Assembly (NCBI RefSeq): GCF_030758935.1 | Contig: NZ_CP132333.1 | Span: 2,604,992 to 2,668,991, forward strand | Direction of reading: 5' to 3' | DNA length: 64,000 nt | From: Geothrix sp. PMB-07 | Lineage (GTDB): Bacteria; Acidobacteriota; Holophagae; Holophagales; Holophagaceae | Part shown: positions 1 to 8,187 of the stretch, in pieces | Layout: every line of letters begins with the position of its first letter | Position numbering within the stretch: position 1 is the stretch's first letter | Made by a program: the position numbers and the translations under genes | Notes under the pieces: model-generated | The model's database searches: none | Told to the model about the DNA's origin: nothing | What the model saw: only the letters and a program-made list of their open reading frames with translations

Positions 1-740
1 TGCACAACCTGAGCCCCAGGGGCGACGTCGAGATCAGCGGCAACACCGCTGGCCGGGTCGCCAACAAGGGCATGGAGGGCCTGGCCATCACCCCGGACGG
101 ACGGACCCTGGTCGGCGCCATGCAGAGCCCCCTGCTTCAGGATGGCGGCACCAACGCCCCCTTCATCCGCCTCGTGGCGGTGAACCTCCGCACCGGCGCC
201 ACCCGGGAGTACGCCTACGAGCTCACCAACATCGGCACTGCCGCCAAACCCAAATACCCCACCGTGAGCGAACTGCTCGCCATCAACGAGCACGAATTCC
301 TGGTTGATGAACGGGATGGCAAGGGACTCGGCGACGGCTCCGCCGCAGGCTACAAGCGCATCTACCGCATCGACCTGAACGGAGCCCAGGACGTGAGCGG
401 CCTGATCGGCGCCGCCAACCTCGCGGGCAAGGCTGTGACCAAGAGCCTGTTCCTGGATGTGGTGGCCGCCTTGGGCGCCCAGGGGTACTCCCCCGAGCAG
501 ATCCCCGCCAAACTGGAGGGCCTCGCCTTCGGCCCGGATGTGCAGGTGGATGGCACCTCAAAGCACACCCTCTTCCTGGCCAACGACAACGATTTCAGCG
601 CCGTGATCACGGACAGCCTGCATCCCACGGGCGCTGCGAATCCCAATCAGTTCTTCGTGTTCGCCTTCAGCGACAACGAGCTGCCGGGCTTCGCACCCCA
701 AAGGTTCTGCGGCGAGGAAGCAGACCGCGACGAGGACTGA
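1..740 (+). CDS. Esterase-like activity of phytase family protein, 3' part
   Basis: The reading frame is open from the left edge of the window (codons from base 3), so the true start lies outside; about 245 residues are visible. The visible part has a run typical of the phytase-like esterase domain (PF13449): KGMEGLAITPDG near the start, a later LEGLAFGPD and a FLANDNDF segment, all consistent with a beta-propeller fold. Such proteins are usually exported and are thought to act on phosphoesters, but activity for this member is inference. The C terminus ends in an acidic EEADRDED tail. The next gene is on the other strand, and the space between holds an inverted repeat. Confidence 0.75.
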   Translation, partial: HNLSPRGDVEISGNTAGRVANKGMEGLAITPDGRTLVGAMQSPLLQDGGTNAPFIRLVAVNLRTGATREYAYELTNIGTAAKPKYPTVSELLAINEHEFLVDERDGKGLGDGSAAGYKRIYRIDLNGAQDVSGLIGAANLAGKAVTKSLFLDVVAALGAQGYSPEQIPAKLEGLAFGPDVQVDGTSKHTLFLANDNDFSAVITDSLHPTGAANPNQFFVFAFSDNELPGFAPQRFCGEEADRDED

Positions 741-772
741 AGCCGTTTGCCTTCAAGCGCATCAACAGCAGG

Positions 773-882
773 AACCGCGAATGGCATGAATGGGCGCGAA
801 TGAAAGGATCCTTGGCCGCATTGAACTGACCTTGGCTTCTTCATTCGCGCGCCCGCCTGGCGATTCGCGCCATTCGTGGTTT
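773..882. repeat. Inverted repeat with unequal arms, no gene inside
   Basis: The left arm at 773-804 and the right arm at 840-882 are imperfect reverse complements: TTCATTCGCGC and CCATTCG(T)GGTT of the right arm match the complement of the left. The right arm carries about ten extra bases in its middle. The motif is degenerate and periodic, similar in style to the pairs at 17528-17641 and 35009-35470. The rest of the 741-908 gap shows nothing else recognisable. Confidence 0.6.
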
Positions 883-908
883 CATCTTTTCGCGGGCGGG
901 TGAGCGCT

Positions 909-1388
909 CTACTTCGCCTCATCCCACCGCTTGCGGTCGAGCCACACCTGCTCGTCCTTGCCCCGCGCATCCTTGCCGCGCCAGTGCAGCTTCAACGGGC
1001 CCTGGGCATCCTTCTTCTGCACGGAGAGACCAGCGCCTTCCCCGGTGCGAAGCAGCCGCAACAGGCCTTCCACGCTCTGCACCTGGGGCAGGAAGGGCAG
1101 CGGCAGTTGAGCCAGAGAGGCGGCGCGTTGATCCACCTTCTGCCGCGGCACCTGCAGGCGGTAGCCCGAGGCCTTGTCGCCTTCCAGCAGCATGAGCCGC
1201 TCTCCGGGTGCGTGCAGTTCCAGCACCAGGCGACCGGTGGCAGCCTCCAGCAGCAGGCTGAGGGTGCCTACGCCCTCGCCATCGGGGCCTGCGTAGCCCC
1301 AGCCGTACTGGGCCCGAACAGGAACGGCGGCCTGCGCCGGGGTGATGATGCTGGGCGGAGTGGTGGCGGGTGGGGCTTGCAGGGGCAT
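909..1388 (-). CDS. Uncharacterised protein, possibly LolB/DUF4292-like
   Basis: 159 residues. It is the last gene of the minus-strand operon; its ATG shares one base with the stop of the TPR gene (TGATG), so translation is probably coupled. A GTG directly before the ATG would be an alternative start. The protein is rich in short hydrophobic/polar alternation (for example GTLSLLLEAATGRLVLEL) and has a basic, acidic-mixed tail ending RKRWDEAK. This alternation and the length recall outer-membrane lipoprotein localisation factors (LolB or DUF4292), but I see no lipobox or signal peptide in this start, so that is only a suggestion. I do not recognise it with certainty. Confidence 0.6.
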   Translation of the reverse strand: MPLQAPPATTPPSIITPAQAAVPVRAQYGWGYAGPDGEGVGTLSLLLEAATGRLVLELHAPGERLMLLEGDKASGYRLQVPRQKVDQRAASLAQLPLPFLPQVQSVEGLLRLLRTGEGAGLSVQKKDAQGPLKLHWRGKDARGKDEQVWLDRKRWDEAK

Positions 1389-3253
1389 CACTGGTCGTCC
1401 TCGTCATCCTCGTCAGGTTTGGCGGCAGGCGCCACGGGCGGGGCAACGGGAGCGTCCAGCTTGGCCGCCTGCTCCTTGGCGATGCGAATCCGGAGATCGC
1501 CCAGGCGCTTCTCGAGGGCAGCCCGCTCGGGAAAGACAAAGGCGAGGGCGCGGTCCCATTGTTCGGCGGCCTCGGTCAGCTTGCCCTGCTTCACCAGCAC
1601 CTCGCCCAGGTGCTTGCGCACCTCGGGACTGAAGGGGTTCAGCTCGGCGGCGCGGCGCAGCGTGGTTTCCGCTTCATCGACGCGCCCCAGCTTGAACTGG
1701 GCCCAGCCCAGGCTGTCCACCACATTGCCGTTATCCGGCGTGGCCTTGGCGCTGGTCTGGATCAGCGAGGCCGCCTCCTCGAGGTTCTGCTCCTGTTCCA
1801 GCAGCAGGTAGCCGAGGTTGTTCTGCACCAGCGGATTGTCGGGTTCCAGGGCCTGAGCCTCCCGCATGGCCGCCAGGGACTCCGCGTGTCGGCCCAGCTG
1901 GTCGTAGGCCTGGCTTTCCATGATGAGCATGTCCACATGTCGCACGGGCGACACCTTGCCTGCGCGCTCCAGGGCCTCCAGGCATTTGTCCCAGCGCTGA
2001 AACTCCTGCCACAGGGCGGCCATGCCCTCGAGGTGCATCTGTTCCAGGGCCGCGCGGGTCTCCTTGCGCGAGAAAAAGGAATACTCGAGGTACTTCGGCG
2101 GCAGCAGGCTGGCCTGTTTGAAGAAGGCGATTTTCGGATAGCGCGCGATGCCTTCCTTCAGCACTTCCAGGCCGCTCTTCCAGTCATTGAGGCTGATGAG
2201 GGCCTGAGTCTTGAAGACCAGGGCCTCGCCGTCGGTATTGGGATTCGAGGGACGGTCCTTGAGGAAGGCCAGCAGGGCTCTGCCCTTGCCCTGCAGCAGC
2301 AACGCCTCTGCATAGAGCATCGGCCCGCCGTCTTTGACACGCTGCGAATCCGTGGGCTGAGGGAGGATCTCCTTAAGCCGCTTTTCCGCCTCCTCGAAGC
2401 GACCCAGGTTCATGAGGGCCTGCGCCGTGTAGAAACCCAGGGCCGGGGTCGGCTTCAGGGCCTCGGCCTTGGCCAGGGTTTCCAGGGCCTCGGCGTAGCG
2501 GGCGGTCTGCATCCGAACCAGGGACACGTTCTCCCACAACCCAGCTTCCTGGGGCAGGTGGCGCGCCAGCAGGAGGAAGCTCTCTTCGGCGTGGGCCAGG
2601 TACCCAGCTTTGATCTGCTCGCGGGCCAGCTCCTCCAGCAGGCGCAGGTGGCGATCCTCGGGATTGCGGGCATTGAGCGCCAGCAGGGCCTCGCGCTTGC
2701 CTTCGTAGTTCTGCGTGGCGCGGGCATGGATGAACGCGCGCTCCCAGGCCGGGGTGAAGCTGGGACGCATGCGCCCGAGACGCAGCCAGGCCTGCAGCGC
2801 ACCCTCGCCATCCTTCATCTGCTCGGAGACCTCGCCCAGCCTCGCCCAAAGCTCGGGATCCTGCGGCAACCGCAGGGTCGCAGCCCGGAGTTCCTTCGCG
2901 GCCTCGGGTGCCAGAGTGGCATCAACCTGCGCCCGCTGGTACTGCAACAAGGCCAGATGGGCCTGAGCCTCGGCGTTTTGCGGAGCCAGTTCCACCGCCC
3001 GTCGGGCCGGAGCCACAGCGCCGTTGGCATCCTGGGTCTCCTGCAGGGCCTCGGACAGCCGAAGGTTCGCCTCGGCACTCTCGGGCACCTGGGCCAGCAC
3101 GCGCCGGTAGATGGCCACGGCCGCGGCAGGATCAGCGCCCCCGCCCCGCAGTTGCAGGGAGCGGGCCTGAAGCATCAGCGCGCGGACATCTTCGGCGAAG
3201 GCTGGGGCCGATGCCAGCAGAACCGCAAGAACGGGAATACGAATGTCACGCAC
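1388..3253 (-). CDS. Secreted tetratricopeptide repeat protein
   Basis: 621 residues. The start is chosen at the GTG at 3253 because AGGAGG sits six bases ahead and the product then begins with a signal peptide (hydrophobic stretch VLAVLLASAPAFA with an AFA-E cleavage site). After the signal the whole chain is helical repeats of TPR type, for example AEANLRLSEALQ, LWARLGEVSEQ and PEVRKHLGEVLVKQG, about a dozen units, ending with a proline/alanine/acidic tail. TPR arrays are protein-binding scaffolds; the partner is unknown. The gene begins eight bases inside the end of aroB and overlaps the next gene by one base, so all are likely on one mRNA. Location is expected to be periplasm or outer membrane face. 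Confidence 0.82.
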   Translation of the reverse strand: MRDIRIPVLAVLLASAPAFAEDVRALMLQARSLQLRGGGADPAAAVAIYRRVLAQVPESAEANLRLSEALQETQDANGAVAPARRAVELAPQNAEAQAHLALLQYQRAQVDATLAPEAAKELRAATLRLPQDPELWARLGEVSEQMKDGEGALQAWLRLGRMRPSFTPAWERAFIHARATQNYEGKREALLALNARNPEDRHLRLLEELAREQIKAGYLAHAEESFLLLARHLPQEAGLWENVSLVRMQTARYAEALETLAKAEALKPTPALGFYTAQALMNLGRFEEAEKRLKEILPQPTDSQRVKDGGPMLYAEALLLQGKGRALLAFLKDRPSNPNTDGEALVFKTQALISLNDWKSGLEVLKEGIARYPKIAFFKQASLLPPKYLEYSFFSRKETRAALEQMHLEGMAALWQEFQRWDKCLEALERAGKVSPVRHVDMLIMESQAYDQLGRHAESLAAMREAQALEPDNPLVQNNLGYLLLEQEQNLEEAASLIQTSAKATPDNGNVVDSLGWAQFKLGRVDEAETTLRRAAELNPFSPEVRKHLGEVLVKQGKLTEAAEQWDRALAFVFPERAALEKRLGDLRIRIAKEQAAKLDAPVAPPVAPAAKPDEDDEDDQ

Positions 3254-4316
3254 GGACACCCTCCTGGTGAAGCAGAGACAGGAGCCGGGCATGGGAGGAT
3301 TCCCAGGCCTGCGGAGGCAATACCCGCTGTACGGCGGGCTCGCCCGGTCGCGGAAGGATGCAGTGGATCTGGATGGCTGCTTCGGCCTGACCAACGCTTG
3401 GGCCGGGGCCGCGCTCGGCCTTCTTGTCCCGGGCCAGCAGAGGCAGGCAGGCCTCCCAGGGAGCGGCCAGCGGAGCCAAGGGCGCCAAGCGGCGAGCCAG
3501 GGCCCCCAGCACCTCCGCAGGGAAGGGCTTCAGGCCCTGCTCTTCCGCCAGGAAGCAGGCTGCGAACAGGCCCATTCCCACGGCCTCTCCGTGCAGCAGG
3601 TGGTAGCCCGAAGCCGCTTCCAGGGCGTGGCCCAGGGTGTGGCCCAGGTTCAACAAGCGGCGCTCTCCCGATTCGCGGGGATCGCGATGCACCACACCGG
3701 CCTTGAAGGCCAGGGCCCGCTCCACCCAGGGCAGCTTCACAGGGCCGTCCTGCAGCATGTCCAGGGCCCAATCCATCTCACCCTGGATGAGGGCCGTCTT
3801 GATGAGTTCCCACCGGCCGTTGTCCAACTGGCGCTCAGGCAGACTCGCCAGCAGGTTCGTGCAGGCCACCAGGCGGCGCGGCGCATGGAAGGCCCCCACC
3901 AGATTCTTGCCCGCATCGAGATCGGCGCCCGTCTTGCCGCCCAGAGAGGCATCGGCCATGGCCAGCAGCGTGGTGGGCCACACCTGCCAAGCCACGCCCC
4001 TCAGGTAGAGGGCCGCCGCCAGCCCCGTCATGTCGCTGAGCACGCCGCCGCCCAGAGCGACGACGGTGGCATCCCGGTGGAGGGGCACCCGGGCCCAGTG
4101 CTCTAGCCATGGAATCAGGGTGCCGAGACGCTTTTCCTCCTCGGGCACGGATACCCAGAGGGCGTGCCTTGGTTCCGGCATGCCGGCTTGGGCCCAGGCT
4201 GCGCGCAGGCGTTGGTCGCCCACCAGGGTCCAGGGGCCCTCGGGCAGCAGGGCCGCATCGGGCCCTTCCAGCAGGAAGACCTCCGTGGCGAAACCCGCAG
4301 GCGTGGCCAGCCTCAT
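3246..4316 (-). CDS. aroB: 3-dehydroquinate synthase
   Basis: 356 residues, the usual family length. It converts DAHP to 3-dehydroquinate, second step of the shikimate pathway, in the cytoplasm with NAD and a divalent metal. Diagnostic motifs are GGGVLSDMTG, the YLRG stretch, PTTLLAMADASLGGKTG, and the metal-ligand region LGHTLGHALE followed by LLHGEAVGMG. The usual EVIK is ELIK here. The start at 4316 is preferred over an upstream ATG because it forms an ATGA overlap with the stop of the M28 peptidase gene and gives a normal N terminus. The setting between a peptidase and a TPR gene is unusual, while another shikimate enzyme (shikimate kinase) sits 7 kb away fused to ThiE. Confidence 0.95.
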   Translation of the reverse strand: MRLATPAGFATEVFLLEGPDAALLPEGPWTLVGDQRLRAAWAQAGMPEPRHALWVSVPEEEKRLGTLIPWLEHWARVPLHRDATVVALGGGVLSDMTGLAAALYLRGVAWQVWPTTLLAMADASLGGKTGADLDAGKNLVGAFHAPRRLVACTNLLASLPERQLDNGRWELIKTALIQGEMDWALDMLQDGPVKLPWVERALAFKAGVVHRDPRESGERRLLNLGHTLGHALEAASGYHLLHGEAVGMGLFAACFLAEEQGLKPFPAEVLGALARRLAPLAPLAAPWEACLPLLARDKKAERGPGPSVGQAEAAIQIHCILPRPGEPAVQRVLPPQAWESSHARLLSLLHQEGVRA

Positions 4317-6076
4317 GAACGGCCCTTCAGGGTGGCTTCGGCCTTCATCAACTGATCGCCGCGGAGCCACTGGATGAGCACCTTGTCGCCGGGCTTGTAG
4401 GCGCCCAGGGCGCCCATGAAGTCATAGACGTTCTTCAGCACCTTGTCGCCGAACTGGATGAGGATGTCGCCGGCCTGGAGGCCGATGGTTTCCGCGGTGC
4501 CATCCTTGGACACGCCGTTGATGCGGAAGCCCTTGGGATTGTCCGCGTAATCGGGGATGGTGCCGAAGGCAATGCGCATGGGGCCGCCATCGCCGCGCGA
4601 AGGCAGCTTTGCCGTTTCGGGATCGAAGGCCGGCAGGGTGTCCGCGTTGGCCAGATCCAGCGTCACAGCCTTGCCAAAGGCCGCCAGCTTCACCATGCCC
4701 GGGTAGTTGATGCGGTCCGCCGTATCCGTGGGGCGGTGGTACTCGCCGTGGATGCCCGTGAAAAAGAAGAAGGTGGGGATCTTGGCCTGGGAGAAGCTCA
4801 TGTGATCGGAGCCGCCCACGCTGGCGCCCACATCGGCGCTCACGGCGAAATCCTTGGGCACGAACTTCTGGGCCGCCTCCACCGCGGATTTCGGCGCACC
4901 CAAGCCGCCCATCATGAGCTTGGGGGCCTTCGGATCGAGGCGGCCCACCATGTCGAAGTTGAGCATGAACTTCACGGCTTCCAGGGGGTGCGTGGGATGC
5001 TGCACCCAGTACTGTGAGCCCAGCAGGCCTTCTTCTTCGCCCGCAAAGTTGAGCAGCAGGATCGAGCGCCGGGGTTTCGCATCCTTCAGCTCCCGCGCCA
5101 GTTCCACGACCAGGGCTGTGCCCGAGGCGTTGTCATCGGCGCCGGGATGGATCTGGCCCCGGGCTTCGGCCCCACCCATGCTGTGGCGCTCGCCCAGGCC
5201 CAGGTGGTCCATGTGGGCGCCGAGCACGATGTATTCCTTGCTCAGCTTGGCATCCTGGCCCGGAATCACCGTCACCACATTGGGGATCTGCGCCTCGTCC
5301 CGGCGCAGCTTGAGCTCCAGCGAGAACGTGGCCGCCGGAGCGTCAGTGGTACCAGGCCTTCCAGTCTCCTTGATGGCCTTCAAGCGTGCGGCCACATCGC
5401 CGCAGGCGCCGCCCAGGCCCTCCACCGTCATGCCCACCACCGGCAGGTCCACCTTCACGGGGCCTTCCTCGCGCTGCAAGGGGCGAAGGGCGTCTTCCAG
5501 CACGATCACGCCCGCGGCCTTGGCGGTCTCCAGCTTCTTCAGCCGGGCCAGCAGACCCCGCTCACCGCGAGGAAGATGGGCGAAGGCATCCAGATCGGGC
5601 ACGGTGCGGGCGATGACCACCACGCGATCCTTCAGGTCGAGGCCCGCGAAATCGTCGTAGCCACCGGGGATCTGCACGCCGTAGCCCGCGAAGGCCAAAG
5701 GCTTGCCCTTGAAGTCCGCGTCGCCGCTCAGCCCCAGGGCCTCGATGTCCTTGCCCCAGACCAGGGAATGGGCGCTGCCCGCCAGCGTCACCGCCGCCGC
5801 CTGCCTTTCCCGGGCCACGCGGGCGATGAAGGGAAAGCGCTGGATCTGGGGTTGGAGGCCCAGGGCCTTCAATTCGTCCTGGATGCGCTTGGCGACCACG
5901 TCCAGCTCGGGATAGCCGTTGCCTCGGCCCTTCAGTTCTGGCGCCGCGAGAAAGGTCACATCCTTGCGCAGGCGCTGTTCTGCGGCCTGGTCAGCCTTGC
6001 TGGCGGGAGCCTGGGCCAGAGCCTGGACCGGGGCCACGAGGGTGGCGGCGAAAAGGAGGGGCATCCAGGAACGCAT
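4313..6076 (-). CDS. M28 family zinc peptidase with PA and PDZ domains
   Basis: 587 residues, first gene of the minus-strand operon, with GGAG five bases before the ATG. The N terminus is a signal peptide ending near ALAQA. A protease-associated region (VVVIARTVPD and GVIVLED) is inserted before the catalytic core. Zinc-ligand motifs of the M28 aminopeptidase family are present: GAHMDHLG, GADDNASGTA, GEEEGLLGS, NFDMVGR and GGSDHMSF. The last 90 residues form a PDZ domain (ETIGLQAGDILIQFGDK). It is therefore likely an exported aminopeptidase whose PDZ domain binds protein C termini. The substrate is not known. Confidence 0.9.
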   Translation of the reverse strand: MRSWMPLLFAATLVAPVQALAQAPASKADQAAEQRLRKDVTFLAAPELKGRGNGYPELDVVAKRIQDELKALGLQPQIQRFPFIARVARERQAAAVTLAGSAHSLVWGKDIEALGLSGDADFKGKPLAFAGYGVQIPGGYDDFAGLDLKDRVVVIARTVPDLDAFAHLPRGERGLLARLKKLETAKAAGVIVLEDALRPLQREEGPVKVDLPVVGMTVEGLGGACGDVAARLKAIKETGRPGTTDAPAATFSLELKLRRDEAQIPNVVTVIPGQDAKLSKEYIVLGAHMDHLGLGERHSMGGAEARGQIHPGADDNASGTALVVELARELKDAKPRRSILLLNFAGEEEGLLGSQYWVQHPTHPLEAVKFMLNFDMVGRLDPKAPKLMMGGLGAPKSAVEAAQKFVPKDFAVSADVGASVGGSDHMSFSQAKIPTFFFFTGIHGEYHRPTDTADRINYPGMVKLAAFGKAVTLDLANADTLPAFDPETAKLPSRGDGGPMRIAFGTIPDYADNPKGFRINGVSKDGTAETIGLQAGDILIQFGDKVLKNVYDFMGALGAYKPGDKVLIQWLRGDQLMKAEATLKGRS

Positions 6077-6156
6077 CTTGTCTCCAGGGGAAGCTCCAGT
6101 TTACATGAGGCCAGCGGACAACTCCGTGGGGACTCCGCCTGTGGGACAATGACCCC

Positions 6157-7944
6157 ATGTCCGAACAGGGAGCCTTTTTCCAATCCGACCGCACCGATGA
6201 GCGGCCCATGCGCCATGCGCTGCTCTGGCGCCTGGCCAGCTACCTGCGCCCCCAATGGGCGGCGTTGTTGCTGCTGCTAGGCCTGATGGGCCTGGGTGCC
6301 TTCCTGGAGGTGCTGCCCTCGGAGATGACCCTGCGGCTCATCAACCGCTTCATGGGCCAGGGCAGCCTGAAGGGGGCCGCTCCCCTGGTGGCGGGCTTCT
6401 TCGGCGTGCTCATCGCAGGCTTTGTGGTGAGTTTCGCCCGCTATTTCATGCTGGCCAAGGTGGGCCAGAAGGCGATGCTCGACCTGCGGGTGCAGCTCTT
6501 CCAGCACCTCATGGGCCGCAGCACCGATTTCTTCCACCGCAATCCCGTGGGCCGCCTCATGACCCGCGTGACCAGCGATGTGCAGAACCTGAACGAAATG
6601 TTCGCCTCGGGCTTCGTGGCCATCGTGGGCGATGCCCTCTCCCTGCTGGCCATCGTGGGCTGGATGTTCTGGACCCATGCAGGCATGGCCACCGTGGCCC
6701 TGGTGATCCTGCCCTTCCTGCTGGTGGCCACGGAATTCTTCCGCCGCCGCGCCGGTGAAGCCTTCCGGGAAACCCAACGGCGCTACGCCGCCATCAACGC
6801 CTTCCTGCAGGAGCAGATCTCCGGCATGGGGCTGGTCCAGATCAACAGCCAGGAACAACACAGCGACGCGCAGTTCAAGGTGCTCAACGAGGACTACTTC
6901 CAGGCCTTCCTGCGCACCATCTTCGCCTACGCCGTGTTCTTCCCGGTGGTGGAGTTCATCACCTCCAGCACCCTGGCCGCACTCATCTTCTATGCGGGCA
7001 TCAAGCTCAAGGCCGGCGCCATCACCTGGGGCTTGCTGCTGGCTTTCATCCAGCAGTCCAGCCGCTTCTTCCGGCCCATCCGGGAACTCGCCGAGCGCTA
7101 CAACGTCATGCAGACCGCCCTGGCCTCCAGTGAGCGCATTTTCCGCCTGCTGGACAACCAGGAGCAGATCCCCGAGGCGCCCGACGCCAAGGTGGCCTCC
7201 CTCAGTGGGGAGATCCGCTTCGAGAACGTCACCTTCGCCTACGAGGAAGGCGGCCGCCAGGTGGTGCGCGAGCTCAGCGGCGTGATTCCCAAGGGGCACC
7301 GCGTGGCCGTGGTGGGCCATACCGGCGCAGGCAAAAGCACGCTCATCAACCTGCTCATGCGTTTCTACGACGTAAGCGAGGGCCGCATCACCATCGATGG
7401 CGCCGATGTGCGCAGCCTGCAGCTCCGCAGCCTGCGCAGCCTCTTCGGGCTGGTGCTGCAGGATGTCTTCGTGTTTTCCGGAACGCTGCGCGACAACATC
7501 GTGCTGGACCGACCCCTGGATGAGGCCCGGCTGGCCTCTGTGCTTGAACAGAGCCAGCTGAAGGATCTGGTGGGACGCCTGCCGGAAGGCCTGGAAACGC
7601 AGGTGGGCGAGCGGGGCCAGAAGCTCAGCGCCGGCGAAAAGCAGTTGCTGGCCTTCGCCCGCATGCTCTACCTGGAACCCGCTGTGCTGCTGCTGGACGA
7701 AGCCACCGCCAACATCGACTCCGAAACGGAATCGAAGATCCAGACCGTCATCGAGCGCGTGAGCCATCGCCTCACCACCTTCACCATCGCCCATCGCCTT
7801 TCAACCATTCGCGAGGCCGACGAAATCTGGGTCATGGACCAGGGCCAGCTCGTCGAGCGCGGCACCCACGATGGCCTCATTGCTCAGGATGGCGTCTACG
7901 CCAAATTGGTGCGGCTGCAGTTTGCGGATAGCGAAGCGGCCTGA
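6157..7944 (+). CDS. ABC transporter, fused membrane and ATPase domains (MsbA/MdlB type)
   Basis: 595 residues. About 330 residues form a six-helix exporter membrane domain (RLASYLRPQWAALLLLLGLM begins the first helix), followed by an ATPase with Walker A GHTGAGKST (near residue 387), Q-loop LVLQDVFVFSG, signature LSAGEKQ, Walker B VLLLDEATANID and H-loop IAHRLS. The signature has SAGEKQ instead of the commoner SGGQ. It should pump lipids or hydrophobic compounds outward as a dimer; no second subunit is next to it. No strong ribosome binding site is visible. It is divergent from the peptidase operon with 80 bases between, which must hold both promoters. Confidence 0.92.
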   Translation: MSEQGAFFQSDRTDERPMRHALLWRLASYLRPQWAALLLLLGLMGLGAFLEVLPSEMTLRLINRFMGQGSLKGAAPLVAGFFGVLIAGFVVSFARYFMLAKVGQKAMLDLRVQLFQHLMGRSTDFFHRNPVGRLMTRVTSDVQNLNEMFASGFVAIVGDALSLLAIVGWMFWTHAGMATVALVILPFLLVATEFFRRRAGEAFRETQRRYAAINAFLQEQISGMGLVQINSQEQHSDAQFKVLNEDYFQAFLRTIFAYAVFFPVVEFITSSTLAALIFYAGIKLKAGAITWGLLLAFIQQSSRFFRPIRELAERYNVMQTALASSERIFRLLDNQEQIPEAPDAKVASLSGEIRFENVTFAYEEGGRQVVRELSGVIPKGHRVAVVGHTGAGKSTLINLLMRFYDVSEGRITIDGADVRSLQLRSLRSLFGLVLQDVFVFSGTLRDNIVLDRPLDEARLASVLEQSQLKDLVGRLPEGLETQVGERGQKLSAGEKQLLAFARMLYLEPAVLLLDEATANIDSETESKIQTVIERVSHRLTTFTIAHRLSTIREADEIWVMDQGQLVERGTHDGLIAQDGVYAKLVRLQFADSEAA

Positions 7945-8187
7945 TTGCCGCGAGGGGAGACGCCTCACTGGTTGTGAGATCGCTGGGCTTCCGCCCGCGG
8001 CTCATCCCATGGGATGCGCCGTGGCTACGCCATTTGTTCTATCAAGCGGACCAGCCCAAATTCCGCTGAAGTGGACCTGTTCCTTCCCTGGTTCTGCGTC
8101 CAACTTAGGAGGTTTCGCGCACACCCACTCGCACCTCCCTGAGCGCAACGTCTCTCATCTGCGCTCCTATGCCCACGGAGCCCGTCC

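Noticed and set aside
1370-3706. 778-codon plus-strand open frame opposite the TPR gene and aroB
   Set aside because: Antisense shadow without ribosome binding site; TPR repeats and aroB motifs are on the other strand.
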